From: Leifsonia aquatica H1aii
GTDB taxonomy: Bacteria > Actinomycetota > Actinomycetes > Actinomycetales > Microbacteriaceae
Assembly: GCF_000633535.1 (NCBI RefSeq)
Contig: NZ_AYMR01000009.1
Coordinates: 62,001 to 126,000, forward strand
Length of the DNA stretch: 64,000 nt
Direction of reading: 5' to 3'
The notes under the pieces were generated by a model that did not search any database, was not told the origin of the DNA, and was given only the letters and a program-made list of their open reading frames with translations. Below, piece by piece: positions 54,592-62,871 of the stretch. A program made the position numbers and the translations under genes. Position 1 is the first letter of the stretch. The number at the start of each line of letters is the position of its first letter.

Positions 54592-56085
54592 GATGGCCGT
54601 GGGCGGGTCCGCGACCGGGGAGCCGGGCGCGGGCGCGCTCGCCGCCGCGTGCTCGCTCTCTGCGGCGGCCGCCAGCCGGGCGGCGAGCCGCCGGCCGGGC
54701 AGCGCCAGCGCGATCACGGCGGCCAGGGCCAGCGCACCGGCTCCGACCCAGACGGCGGGGATGGCCGCATCCACGTAGCCGGTGGGCGTCAGGGTGCCGC
54801 CGGCCCCGGTGAAGACCGCCGTCAGCACGGCCACGCCGAGGGCGACGCCGATCTCCCGGAGAGTGGAGTTGGTGCCCGACGCCTTCGCGTGGTCGGCCGC
54901 GCGCATGTTGGCCAGGACGGCGGTGGAGCTGGGCGCGAACACGAGGCCCATGCCGATGCCGGCGAGCAGGAAGGGCGGCCAGATCTCCGCGTAGGCGACG
55001 GTGGCGGAGAGGGTCAGCGCGATCCACGCCATCGAGATGGTCAGCAGCACGAGCCCGATCACGATGGGCAGGCGGGTGCCGGTCCGCGACGAGACGAGGC
55101 CGGTCAGCGGGGCGACCACCATCGGGGCGAGCGTCCAGGGCATCGTCATCACGCCGGCCTCGAGCGGAGTGTGACCCTGCACCACCTGGAGGAACTGGAT
55201 GAGGATGAACACCGCGCCGAAGATCCCGAAGCTGAAGGTCATGCCGACGAGGTTCGCCGCCGTGAAGCTGCGGTCCCGGAACAGGCGCAGCGGCAGGAGC
55301 GGAGCGGAGGTCCGCGACTCCCAGAGCACGAAGGCGACGAGCAGCACGCCGCCGCCGATCAGGGAGATCAGCACCTCGGCGCTGTCCCAGCCCGCGTCGT
55401 TGCCGCGCACGATGCCGTAGACCAGGCCGAAGACGCCGGGGGCGGCCAGCACGAGCCCGACGATGTCGGAGCGCACGCGGGCGCCGAAGCTGTTCGGGAG
55501 GGCGAGGAGCACGAGGGGGACGGCGATGACGCCCAGGGGGACGTTCAGCCAGAAGATCGCCTGCCAGTTCCAGCCTTCGACCACGGCGCCGCCGATGAGC
55601 GGGCCGAGGGCGACGCCGAGTCCGGAGATGCCGCCCCAGATGCCGATGGCGGCCGGGCGCAGGCGGGCGCTCACGCTGCCGGCGAGCAGAGTGAGGGAGA
55701 GCGGGAGGAGGGCCGCGGCACCGGCTCCCTGCACGGCGCGTGCGGCGATGAGCATCCACGGTTCGGTGGCGAGGGCCGCCGCGGCGCTGGAGAGGGTGAA
55801 GACGACGATGCCGCCGAGGAAGACGCTGCGCCGGCCGAACCGGTCGCCGAGGCCGACGGCCATGAGCATGAGGGTGGCGAAGCTGAGCGTGTACGCGTTG
55901 ACGACCCACTGGAGCTCTTCGATGGAGGCGCTGAGATCGCGGGCGATGACGGGGAGGGCGCTGGTGACGACGAGGTTGTCGAGGGTCGCCATGAACATCG
56001 GCAGCGAGGCCGCCACGATGGCGAGCCACACCGGGATGCGCCGGCCGGCGAGGGTGCGGGCCGGGGCGAGGTCTGTTGCGGTCAT
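54580..56085 (-). CDS. MFS drug exporter (DHA2/EmrB-QacA family)
   Basis: 501 aa with 14 predicted helices, a proton-driven multidrug exporter. The N-terminal helix carries MFMATLDNLVVTSALPVIARDL, the usual first motif of DHA2 (LDxxVVxxALP). Motif A is GLGDRFGRRSVFLGG between helices 2 and 3. The central loop and helices 7-14 (SFTAANLVGMTFSFGIFGAVFILIQFLQ) are complete. The tail (about 480-501) is Ala/Pro-rich. The TetR gene is divergent, and the palindromes between them make it the likely repressor. Confidence 0.94.
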   Translation of the reverse strand: MTATDLAPARTLAGRRIPVWLAIVAASLPMFMATLDNLVVTSALPVIARDLSASIEELQWVVNAYTLSFATLMLMAVGLGDRFGRRSVFLGGIVVFTLSSAAAALATEPWMLIAARAVQGAGAAALLPLSLTLLAGSVSARLRPAAIGIWGGISGLGVALGPLIGGAVVEGWNWQAIFWLNVPLGVIAVPLVLLALPNSFGARVRSDIVGLVLAAPGVFGLVYGIVRGNDAGWDSAEVLISLIGGGVLLVAFVLWESRTSAPLLPLRLFRDRSFTAANLVGMTFSFGIFGAVFILIQFLQVVQGHTPLEAGVMTMPWTLAPMVVAPLTGLVSSRTGTRLPIVIGLVLLTISMAWIALTLSATVAYAEIWPPFLLAGIGMGLVFAPSSTAVLANMRAADHAKASGTNSTLREIGVALGVAVLTAVFTGAGGTLTPTGYVDAAIPAVWVGAGALALAAVIALALPGRRLAARLAAAAESEHAAASAPAPGSPVADPPTAIPVA

Positions 56086-56128
56086 GGGGCGGGTGTCCTG
56101 TTCTCGGATCGTGGGTCGGGATCGAGGT

Positions 56129-56173
56129 AGTAATCGAATGATTACTCCGGACTTTAGTAATCGACTGATAACC
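56129..56173. promoter_or_regulatory. Twin operator between MFS and TetR genes
   Basis: AGTAATC-GAAT-GATTACT (56129-56146) is a perfect 7-bp-arm palindrome. A second site, AGTAATC-GACT-GATAACC (56156-56173), repeats it imperfectly 27 bp on. The second overlaps TAACCT (56169-56174), the -10 box 7 nt before the TetR GTG. The layout fits cooperative TetR binding that shuts both genes. Confidence 0.75.
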
Positions 56174-56181
56174 TGTCAAGC

Positions 56182-56814
56182 GTGACGGACAAGATCAGTG
56201 AGCGGATCCCCTCCGCCGAGCGTCGGGAGCAGATCCTCGGTGCCGCCGGCCGCGTGTTCGGCGAACGCGGCTACTTCGGCGCGACCACCGACCAGATCGC
56301 CAAGGCGGCCGGCATCAGCCAGCCGTACGTGGTGCGCATGTTCGGTGGCAAGGAGAACCTCTTCGTCGAGGTGCTCATGCGCGCGTCCGACATCCTGCTC
56401 GTCGCCTTCACCGAGACCATCGGGGAGTGGACGGCCCAGGGGCGCCCGGGCGGGGTCTCCGGCGACCCGTGCAAGGAGATCAGCCGTCGGCTGGGGCTCG
56501 CCTACGTCAACCTGATCGAGGACCGCGGCATCCTGCTCTCGCTGATGCAGGGGTTCGGGATGGGGCACGACCCGGTCATCGGCGCCAAGGCCCGCGAGGG
56601 CTTCCTGGCGATCTACCGCGTGCTCCGCGAGGACGCCGGTTTCGAGGCGGACGACGCCCGCTCGTTCCTGGCCGAGGGGATGCTGCTGAACACCCTTCTC
56701 GGACTCCGCCTGCCCGATGAGTACGGCGGCGACCCGTGCGCCACGGAGCTGCTCGAGAGCACCTTCCGCACCAAGCTCCAGCTCGTGCTCGACACCACCG
56801 GGGCCGACGCGTGA
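56182..56814 (+). CDS. TetR-family transcriptional regulator
   Basis: 210 aa. HTH at about 10-55 (SAERREQILGAAGRVFGERGYFGATTDQIAKAAGISQPYVVRMFGGKENLF, in pieces: TTDQIAKAAGISQPYVVRMF). The C-terminal part resembles TetR repressors of drug exporters. GTG start 7 nt after the -10 box. Unusually, its last 4 nt overlap the truB start (GTGA), so transcription and translation of truB are tied to this regulator gene. Confidence 0.93.
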   Translation: MTDKISERIPSAERREQILGAAGRVFGERGYFGATTDQIAKAAGISQPYVVRMFGGKENLFVEVLMRASDILLVAFTETIGEWTAQGRPGGVSGDPCKEISRRLGLAYVNLIEDRGILLSLMQGFGMGHDPVIGAKAREGFLAIYRVLREDAGFEADDARSFLAEGMLLNTLLGLRLPDEYGGDPCATELLESTFRTKLQLVLDTTGADA

Positions 56815-57719
56815 CCGGCAGCGGTCTCCTGCTGGTCGACAAGCCCGGCGGGATGACGAGCCACGACGTCGTCTCGCGGGTGCGCCGGCTCGCCGGGACG
56901 CGCAAGGTCGGGCACGCCGGCACGCTCGACCCGATGGCCACCGGGCTGCTCATCGTCGGGGTGAACTCGTCCACGCGATTGCTGACGTACATCGTGGGCG
57001 CCGACAAGGAGTACCTCGCGACCATCCGGCTCGGCTCCACCACCATGACCGACGACGCCGAGGGGGAGGAGACCGCGCGCGCCGCGGAGGAGGCGCTCGC
57101 CGCGGTCGACGCCGACGCCATCCATTCCGGGATCGCCCGGCTCACCGGAGAGATCCAGCAGGTGCCGAGCTCGGTCAGCGCCATCAAGGTGGACGGCAAG
57201 CGCGCCTACGCCCGGGTGCGGGCGGGGGAGGAGGTCGTCCTCCCGGCGCGCGCGGTGACCGTGAGCGCGTTCGAGCTGCTCGCCGAGCGCCGCACCGCCG
57301 ACGCGATCGACCTCGACGTCCGCGTCGTCTGCTCGTCGGGCACCTACATCCGCTCACTGGCCCGCGATCTCGGTGCCGGCCTCGGCGTCGGCGGGCACCT
57401 GACGGCGCTGCGTCGCACACGCATCGGCGACTACGACGTGCGCGACGCCCACGACCTCGATACGCTCGATCCGGCGGCGGCACTGCTGCCCGCGGTGGAC
57501 GCGGCGGCGGCGCTGTTCGAGCGCCTCGACCTCACCGAGCAGCAGGCGATCGACCTGACGCACGGCCGTCGCATCCACATCGCCGACCGGGAAGGACCGG
57601 GCGGCGTCCCGGTCGCGGCCGTCGCCCCGACCGGTCAGCTGGTGGGGCTCGTCGAGTTCCGCGGAAAGGAAGCACGGACGCTCGTGAATTTCCCGACGGA
57701 CGAGATCGCCACGGCATGA
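56811..57719 (+). CDS. truB: tRNA pseudouridine(55) synthase
   Basis: 302 aa; makes pseudouridine 55 in the T-loop of all tRNAs. LLLVDKPGGMTSHDVVSRVRR and KVGHAGTLDPMATGLL with catalytic Asp40 are the signature. VSAIKVDGKRAYARVRAGE and CSSGTYIRSLARDLG are further conserved blocks. A C-terminal domain of about 80 residues is present (ATRI-type PUA-like fold of Actinobacteria). GTG start overlapping the TetR stop. The next gene overlaps by 4 nt, giving a chain that runs to the MFS gene at 60.8 kb with one break. Confidence 0.96.
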   Translation: MTGSGLLLVDKPGGMTSHDVVSRVRRLAGTRKVGHAGTLDPMATGLLIVGVNSSTRLLTYIVGADKEYLATIRLGSTTMTDDAEGEETARAAEEALAAVDADAIHSGIARLTGEIQQVPSSVSAIKVDGKRAYARVRAGEEVVLPARAVTVSAFELLAERRTADAIDLDVRVVCSSGTYIRSLARDLGAGLGVGGHLTALRRTRIGDYDVRDAHDLDTLDPAAALLPAVDAAAALFERLDLTEQQAIDLTHGRRIHIADREGPGGVPVAAVAPTGQLVGLVEFRGKEARTLVNFPTDEIATA

Positions 57720-58084
57720 TCGAGTGGTTCACCACGGCCCAGGTGATCGTCGCCTGCGCCGCCGGGCTCCTCTGCCTCGTGCTCGGCTTCGCCGGCCGCG
57801 TGCCGAACGACCTGACGATGGGGGCGGTCGCCCTGGTCGAGCTGCTGCTCATCGCCCAGCTGGTCGTCGCCGTCGTGGCGCCCGCGGTCGGGAACGCGCC
57901 GAGCGGCAGCCTGCCCGAGTTCTACATCTACCTGATCTCGGCGATCATCCTGCCGGCCGCAGGCGGCTTCTGGGCCCTCATCGAACGCAACCGCTGGAGC
58001 ACCGTCATCCTGGGCGGCGTGTGCCTGGCCATCGCCGTCATGGTCTACCGGATGGGCCAGATCTGGTTCGTCCAGGGCGCCTGA
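57716..58084 (+). CDS. Small membrane protein of unknown function
   Basis: 122 aa with four predicted helices (about 7-27, 36-60, 70-92, 97-117) and very short loops. A Glu in FYIYLISAIILPAAGGFWALIERNRW is the only charged cluster. No enzyme motif is seen. Proteins of this size and place, between truB and ribF, recur in Microbacteriaceae, but I cannot name them. It overlaps the truB stop by 4 nt and is followed after 49 nt by a second membrane protein gene with its own promoter. Confidence 0.78.
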   Translation: MIEWFTTAQVIVACAAGLLCLVLGFAGRVPNDLTMGAVALVELLLIAQLVVAVVAPAVGNAPSGSLPEFYIYLISAIILPAAGGFWALIERNRWSTVILGGVCLAIAVMVYRMGQIWFVQGA

Positions 58085-58119
58085 GCGCGCTCGGGCCGCG
58101 AGCCGCCCGCCGGCGCGAA

Positions 58120-58125
58120 TAGAAT
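58120..58125 (+). promoter_or_regulatory. -10 box upstream of membrane protein gene (leaderless)
   Basis: TAGAAT, 8 nt before the ATG at 58134, identical in box and spacing to that of argS. It starts a new transcript inside the truB-ribF chain. Confidence 0.6.
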
Positions 58126-58133
58126 CGTCATCG

Positions 58134-58607
58134 ATGTCTCCCCTCACCTCGTCCGCGAGCGAGCGCGTGCAGCGCCCGCCGTCCCGGCGCATCTCCGGCA
58201 TCGGCCGGGTGCTCGTCTTCGTCTACGGCGTCCTCGCGCTGGCCGCCACCGGCCGCAGCGTCTTCCAGATCATCGACCGGTTCGAGGAGGCGCCCGTCGC
58301 CTTCACCCTCTCGGCCGTCGCCGCCGTCGTCTACATCGTCGCCACGATCGCCCTGGTCGCGCCCGGTCGCGTCTGGTACCGGGTCGCGTGGATCACGATC
58401 TCCTTCGAGCTCGTCGGCGTGCTGGTGATCGGATCGCTGAGCCTGTTCGCCCCCGCGACCCTCGGCCTGCACGACGTCGACCCGTTCGGCCGGGACGCGA
58501 CCGTCTGGTCGGTCTACGGGATGGGCTATCTCTTCATCCCGCTCGTCCTCCCGGTCCTCGGCCTGATCTGGCTGCGCCGGCACCGCCCGCGGACGGACGC
58601 GTCGTGA
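58134..58607 (+). CDS. Membrane protein of unknown function upstream of ribF
   Basis: 157 aa. Basic N-terminus (RVQRPPSRR), then four predicted helices (about 24-44, 56-78, 85-108, 125-147) and a basic C-terminal tail. The motif VAPGRVWYRVAWITISFELVGVL is the most distinctive. Actinobacterial genomes often carry such a protein immediately ahead of ribF, with overlap as here (GTGA), which suggests a functional link, perhaps flavin uptake or membrane anchoring; this is speculation. Confidence 0.8.
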   Translation: MSPLTSSASERVQRPPSRRISGIGRVLVFVYGVLALAATGRSVFQIIDRFEEAPVAFTLSAVAAVVYIVATIALVAPGRVWYRVAWITISFELVGVLVIGSLSLFAPATLGLHDVDPFGRDATVWSVYGMGYLFIPLVLPVLGLIWLRRHRPRTDAS

Positions 58608-59545
58608 AGGTCTTCCGCGCCGTCGAGGAGGTGCCGGACGGCTTCGGCCCGAGCGCCGTCACGATCGGCAAGTTCGACGGCGTCCACTCCGGCCATCGCG
58701 CCGTCATCGCCCGGCTGCGCGAGGTCGCGGCCGACCGCGGGCTGACCGCGGCCGTCATCACGTTCGACCGCAACCCGCTCGAGCTGATCGCGCCGGAGAA
58801 GTGCCCGGCGTCGTTGGTCAGCAACGGTCAGAAGCTCGACCTGCTCGCCGGGACGGGCATCGATGCGACGCTGATGGTCGCGTTCGACCGCGCTCTCGCC
58901 GACCTGGAGCCCGAGGAGTTCGTGCACCGCATCCTGGTGGACCGCCTGCACACCGCCGCGGTGCTCGTCGGCAGCGACTTCCGTTTCGGCCACCGCGGAG
59001 CGGGCGACGTCCCGCTGCTGCGGGAGCTGGGGGAGAAGTACGGCTTCGCCGTCGAGCTGATCGACGACGTGCGGCCGGAGCACGGCAGACGCGTGTCGTC
59101 GACGTGGATCCGCGAACTGCTCGCCGAGGGCGATGTGGCGCACGCCGCGGAACTGCTCGGGCACGTGCCGACCCTGCGCGGCGTGGTCGTGCACGGCGCC
59201 GCCCGCGGCCGCGAGCTCGGCTACCCGACAGCGAACCTGTCCCCGGAGTCGGAAGGGCTGATCCCGGCCGACGGCGTGTACGCCGGCTGGTTGACGGACG
59301 GCGGCGAGACCTACCCTGCCGCCATCTCCGTCGGCAACAACCCGACCTTCGAGGGCGTGCCGCACAAGCAGGTCGAGGCCTACGTCCTCGACCGGGAGCT
59401 CGACCTCTACGGGCACTGCGTCGAGGTGTCGTTCGTGCAGCGGATCCGCGGGATGGTCGCCTACCACGGGGTCGAGCCCCTGATCGCCCAGATCGCGGCC
59501 GACGTGGAGCAGGCGCGCGGCATCCTCTCGGCCGAATCCGCGTGA
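58604..59545 (+). CDS. ribF: Bifunctional riboflavin kinase / FAD synthetase
   Basis: 313 aa; makes FMN from riboflavin and FAD from FMN. N-terminal FAD synthetase (nucleotidyltransferase fold): GKFDGVHSGHRAVIARL (the HxGH-like site), FDRNPLELI, DFRFGHRGAGD and RRVSSTWIREL. C-terminal riboflavin kinase: GYPTANLSPESEGLIPADGVYAG and ISVGNNPTF with the PTAN motif. Complete. GTG start overlapping the preceding stop, and the MFS gene begins in the same way at its end. Confidence 0.97.
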   Translation: MKVFRAVEEVPDGFGPSAVTIGKFDGVHSGHRAVIARLREVAADRGLTAAVITFDRNPLELIAPEKCPASLVSNGQKLDLLAGTGIDATLMVAFDRALADLEPEEFVHRILVDRLHTAAVLVGSDFRFGHRGAGDVPLLRELGEKYGFAVELIDDVRPEHGRRVSSTWIRELLAEGDVAHAAELLGHVPTLRGVVVHGAARGRELGYPTANLSPESEGLIPADGVYAGWLTDGGETYPAAISVGNNPTFEGVPHKQVEAYVLDRELDLYGHCVEVSFVQRIRGMVAYHGVEPLIAQIAADVEQARGILSAESA

Positions 59546-60765
59546 GCGACTCCGCGACCGGCGGCGTGCGACCGCTCTGGCAGGGGCGCGCCATCGCCCT
59601 CCTCGGCATCCTGCTCGTCGCGACGAACCTGCGCACGGCCGTCGCCGCCCTCTCGCCCATCTATGCCGAGATCCGCGGGGAGTTCCCGATCTCGAGCCTC
59701 GGCGTCGGACTGCTCGGGATGCTCCCGCCGATCTGCTTCGCGGTCTTCGGGCTCGTCGCCCCCTCCTTCACCCGGCGGCTGAGCCTCGAAGCCGTCATGC
59801 TGTGTGCGCTCGGCGTCATGCTCGCCGGGCACCTGCTGCGGGCGTCGGCGCCCTCGTTCGCGCTGCTGGCAGTCGGCTCCGCGCTCACGTTCGCCGGCAT
59901 GGGGGTCGGCAACGTGCTTCTGCCGCCCCTGGTCAAGCGCTACTTCCCCGACCGGATCGGGCTGGTGACCTCGCTCTACGCCACGGTCATGTCGGTGAGC
60001 ACGCTGCTGCCGCCGCTCATCGCCGTGCCGGTCGCCGACGCCGCCGGCTGGCACGTCTCGGTGGGGATGTGGGCGGCCGTCAGCCTGCTGGCCGTGCTCC
60101 CGTGGCTGCGCATCCTCGTGTCGCACCGGCCCGCGCATCCCGCGCACGACGTGGAGGTGGAGGGCGCTCCGCCGGCGATGGTCGGCCGGGTGTGGCACTC
60201 GCCGCTGGCCTGGGCGATGGCCGTCGTCTTCGCCGTCTCCAGCCTCAACGCGTACGCGATGTTCGCCTGGCTGCCGCAGATCCTGCACGACGTCGCCGGG
60301 ACGCCGCCCGCCGAGGCGGGGGCGCTGCTCTCGGTGTATGCCGGCATGGGCATCCCCGCCGGGCTGCTCGTGCCGCTGCTGGCCTCCCGGCTGCGGAGCG
60401 TCGCCGGCCTGATCTACGCGGCCGTGGGGTTCTTCATCGCGGGCTACCTCGGGCTGATCCTCGCCCCGGGCGGCGCCACCTGGCTCTGGGTGACGTTCGC
60501 CGGGCTGGGGCCGCTGCTCTTCCCCCTGGTGCTGGTCCTCATCAACATGCGCACCCGGACGCACGCCGGCTCCGTCGCCCTGAGCGGGTTCACGCAGGGT
60601 CTGGGCTACACGCTGGGCGCCCTGGGGCCGCTCGCGGTCGGAGTGCTGCACCAGACGACGGGCGGTTGGACCGTGCCGCTGATCGTGCTCACCGCGACGG
60701 CGCTCGCCGCCGCGGCGGCCGGGGCCGTCGTCGCGCGCCCGCGCGCCCTCGAAGACCGCCGCTGA
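59542..60765 (+). CDS. MFS transporter, CynX/NimT family
   Basis: 407 aa with 12 predicted helices. ATNLRTAVAALSPIYAEIRGEF at the N-terminus is the CynX/NimT family signature (LRTAxxxxxPxxxxI). The GMGVGNVLLPPLVKRYFPDRIG loop between helices 4 and 5 is also typical. E. coli relatives move cyanate or 2-nitroimidazole; the substrate here is unknown. GTG start overlapping the ribF stop by 4 nt, so co-translated. Confidence 0.9.
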   Translation: MSDSATGGVRPLWQGRAIALLGILLVATNLRTAVAALSPIYAEIRGEFPISSLGVGLLGMLPPICFAVFGLVAPSFTRRLSLEAVMLCALGVMLAGHLLRASAPSFALLAVGSALTFAGMGVGNVLLPPLVKRYFPDRIGLVTSLYATVMSVSTLLPPLIAVPVADAAGWHVSVGMWAAVSLLAVLPWLRILVSHRPAHPAHDVEVEGAPPAMVGRVWHSPLAWAMAVVFAVSSLNAYAMFAWLPQILHDVAGTPPAEAGALLSVYAGMGIPAGLLVPLLASRLRSVAGLIYAAVGFFIAGYLGLILAPGGATWLWVTFAGLGPLLFPLVLVLINMRTRTHAGSVALSGFTQGLGYTLGALGPLAVGVLHQTTGGWTVPLIVLTATALAAAAAGAVVARPRALEDRR

Positions 60766-60772
60766 GCGTCGC

Positions 60773-60799
60773 CCAGACGGCGAAACCTCCACCGTCTGG
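60773..60799. terminator. Inverted repeat between MFS and ROK kinase genes
   Basis: CCAGACGG (60773-60780) and CCGTCTGG (60792-60799) around an 11-nt loop, 8 nt after the MFS stop. Further GC-rich pairing continues to 60850. Convergent terminator without a U-tract. Confidence 0.5.
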
Positions 60800-60853
60800 A
60801 CGGTCCTCGTGCGACATCGAGCCGCTTCGACGCGCCGCCTGTGGAGTGTGCGC

Positions 60854-61798
60854 TCAGGCGGGGAGGAGGTGGGCGCGGTGGATGAGGGCGGCCGCTCCGA
60901 TGAGCGGGCCCTCCGACGACAGGGCCGAGGGGACGATGCGCACCTTGCGCACGAACGGGAAGTAGTGCTTCTCGATGACCTCGCGCATGTGGCTGAAGAG
61001 GTCGGGGGTGGAGTGCGAGAACCCGCCGCCGATCGCGACCAGCTCCAAGTCGAGCAGCGCGGTCGCGGAGGCGATGGCGTGACCGACGGCTCGGCCGGTG
61101 CGGGCGATCGCCCGTCGGGCCACCTCGTCGCCGGCGGCGTAGGCCGCGGCCAGCTCCTCGCCGGTGCTGCCGGTGAACCCGTGCTGCTGCGCCCAGGCGA
61201 CGGTGTGCGGGCCGGAGGCCATGGCCTCCAGCGCATAGGGATTGCCGAAGGTGTCCTCGCCGCGGATGTCGCCGACCTCCACGTGGCCGATGTGCCCGGC
61301 GTTGCCCGTCGGCCCGGTGATGACCCGTCCGCCGACGATGAGTCCGCCGCCGATGCCGGTCGAGATGACCATGCCCATCACGTTGTCGACACCCTGCGCC
61401 GCGCCGACCCAGTGCTCCGCCATCGTGATGGCGACGCCGTCCATCTCGAGGGTGACCGGGACGTCGAGTCCGGTCGCGCGCACCTGGGAGCCGATGAAGT
61501 CGCGCATCGGGTAGTCGCGCCAGTGCGGCACGTTCAGCGGGGAGACCAGCCCGCGCACGCGCTCGATGGGGCCGGCGCAGCCGATCCCGGCTCCGACGAC
61601 CTCCGCGTCGCCCGGCACCGCGGCCAGCGCGTCGCGCACGACGCCCCCGACCGAGGCCTCCAGGTCGGCGACCGTCGCGGTGCGTCCGGTGGGGCGGCGG
61701 AAGCGGGAGCCGGGCTGCAGGCGGCCGTCGGAATCGACGAGCGCGGCTTCGACCTTGGTGCCGCCGAAATCGACGGCGAGAGCGAGCGGTGTTGACAC
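60854..61798 (-). CDS. ROK-family sugar kinase
   Basis: 314 aa, glucokinase/N-acetylmannosamine-kinase-like, without a DNA-binding domain. LAVDFGGTKVEAALVD is the ATP phosphate loop, EMDGVAITMAEHW the catalytic region (the usual Asn-Asp is Met-Asp), MGMVISTGIGGGLIVGG the second glycine motif. The Cys-rich zinc motif is absent: the site reads GNAGHIGHVEVGDIRGEDTFG. It would phosphorylate a hexose or related sugar. GTG start 7 nt after TAGGGT on the minus strand, divergent from the SorC regulator with the operator between. Confidence 0.88.
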   Translation of the reverse strand: MSTPLALAVDFGGTKVEAALVDSDGRLQPGSRFRRPTGRTATVADLEASVGGVVRDALAAVPGDAEVVGAGIGCAGPIERVRGLVSPLNVPHWRDYPMRDFIGSQVRATGLDVPVTLEMDGVAITMAEHWVGAAQGVDNVMGMVISTGIGGGLIVGGRVITGPTGNAGHIGHVEVGDIRGEDTFGNPYALEAMASGPHTVAWAQQHGFTGSTGEELAAAYAAGDEVARRAIARTGRAVGHAIASATALLDLELVAIGGGFSHSTPDLFSHMREVIEKHYFPFVRKVRIVPSALSSEGPLIGAAALIHRAHLLPA

Positions 61799-61805
61799 GA
61801 CCCTT

Positions 61806-61872
61806 ACCCTAGACGATCCCCATTCTGCTCATTTGAGCAACTCGTGCGCAAAGGTTGCGGACGTCCTAGGCT
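61806..61872. promoter_or_regulatory. Divergent promoters and SorC operator
   Basis: The perfect palindrome TGCTCA-TT-TGAGCA (61826-61839) lies between TAGGGT on the minus strand (61806-61811, 7 nt before the kinase GTG) and TAGGCT on the plus strand (61867-61872, 6 nt before the sorC-type GTG). Half-sites of this kind are typical of SorC/DeoR-type regulators, so both genes are probably controlled together. Confidence 0.65.
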
Positions 61873-61878
61873 GGGGGC

Positions 61879-62838
61879 GTGGCCCTGAACGATACCGACG
61901 AGATCCTCGCCGTGAAGGCGGCAGAGCTGTACTACGAAGCGGGGAAGACGCAGGACGAGATCGGTCTCGCCCTGAACGTGAGCCGCTGGAAGGTCGGCCG
62001 GCTGCTGGTGGCGGCGCGCGAGCACGGCTTCGTGCGCATCGAGATCGTGCACCCCAGCGCCCGGCGGTTCTCCCTGGAGCGCGAACTGTGCGGCTTCTAC
62101 GGCCTGGAGGACGCCGTGGTCGTCCCCGCGGCCGAGAGCGAATCCGAGACACAGGCACGTGTCGCGCAGGCGGCCGCCGACTACCTCACCACCTTCCGGC
62201 CGGTCCCGCGCACCCTCGGGGTCAGCTGGGGGCGCACCCTGCACGCCGTCGCGGCGCGACTGCGGCCGGGCTGGGCGGTGGGCGTCAACCCGGTGCAGAT
62301 CAACGGCAGCGTCTCGAGCACGCGCCAGGCGACGGCGGCCGCCGACACCGCCGTGGTCATCGCCCGCAAGGCGCAGGGCACCGCCACGCTGCTGCCGAGC
62401 CCCGCCATCTTCGAGCACGCCGCCACCCGGCGTGCGATCGAGTCGGACCGTTCGGTCCAATCCGTGCTCGACCTCGCGCGCAGCGCGAACGCGTACCTGT
62501 TCAGCGCCGGCGTGGTCGACACCAGCTCCGTGCATGTCGACTCCGGCTATCTGTCGCCGGAGGACGTGACGGGTCTGGCCGAGAAGGGTGCGGTCGGCGA
62601 CGTGGTCGGCCGGTTCATCACCGACACCGGCGAGGTCGCCGATCCCGAGCTGGACGGCCGCACCCTCGGCCTCTCGCTCGAGGAGCTGCGCAGTGCCCGC
62701 ACCAGCATCGCCGTCATCGCAGGCGAGGCCAAGCACCAGGTGGCGCACGCCGTCGTCGCGAGCGGGCTCTGCACCACGCTCATCACGGACGAAGCCACCG
62801 CCAACGACCTCCTCGGCCGCAGTCAGCCGGGCTCGTGA
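61879..62838 (+). CDS. SorC/DeoR-family sugar-binding regulator
   Basis: 319 aa. HTH at about 10-50 (AAELYYEAGKTQDEIGLALNVSRWKVGRLLVAARE, in part QDEIGLALNVSRWKVGRLL). The effector domain is the SorC sugar-phosphate isomerase-like fold: VVVPAAESESETQARVAQAAADYL, GVSWGRTLHAVA, TATLLPSPAIFEH and FSAGVVDTSS. The gene leads an operon with deoC and an aldehyde dehydrogenase, so a deoxyribose-phosphate or related sugar phosphate is a reasonable inducer; this is inference. Confidence 0.92.
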   Translation: MALNDTDEILAVKAAELYYEAGKTQDEIGLALNVSRWKVGRLLVAAREHGFVRIEIVHPSARRFSLERELCGFYGLEDAVVVPAAESESETQARVAQAAADYLTTFRPVPRTLGVSWGRTLHAVAARLRPGWAVGVNPVQINGSVSSTRQATAAADTAVVIARKAQGTATLLPSPAIFEHAATRRAIESDRSVQSVLDLARSANAYLFSAGVVDTSSVHVDSGYLSPEDVTGLAEKGAVGDVVGRFITDTGEVADPELDGRTLGLSLEELRSARTSIAVIAGEAKHQVAHAVVASGLCTTLITDEATANDLLGRSQPGS

Positions 62839-62861
62839 CCAGAACCAGAACCAGTACCAGT
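62838..62861. repeat. Four 6-bp tandem repeats between sorC-type gene and deoC
   Basis: ACCAGA, ACCAGA, ACCAGT, ACCAGT in a row fill most of the 33-nt spacer and end just before the GAGGA site used by deoC. Repeat number could alter the spacing of the operon genes. Confidence 0.8.
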
Positions 62862-62871
62862 GAGGAATGAC

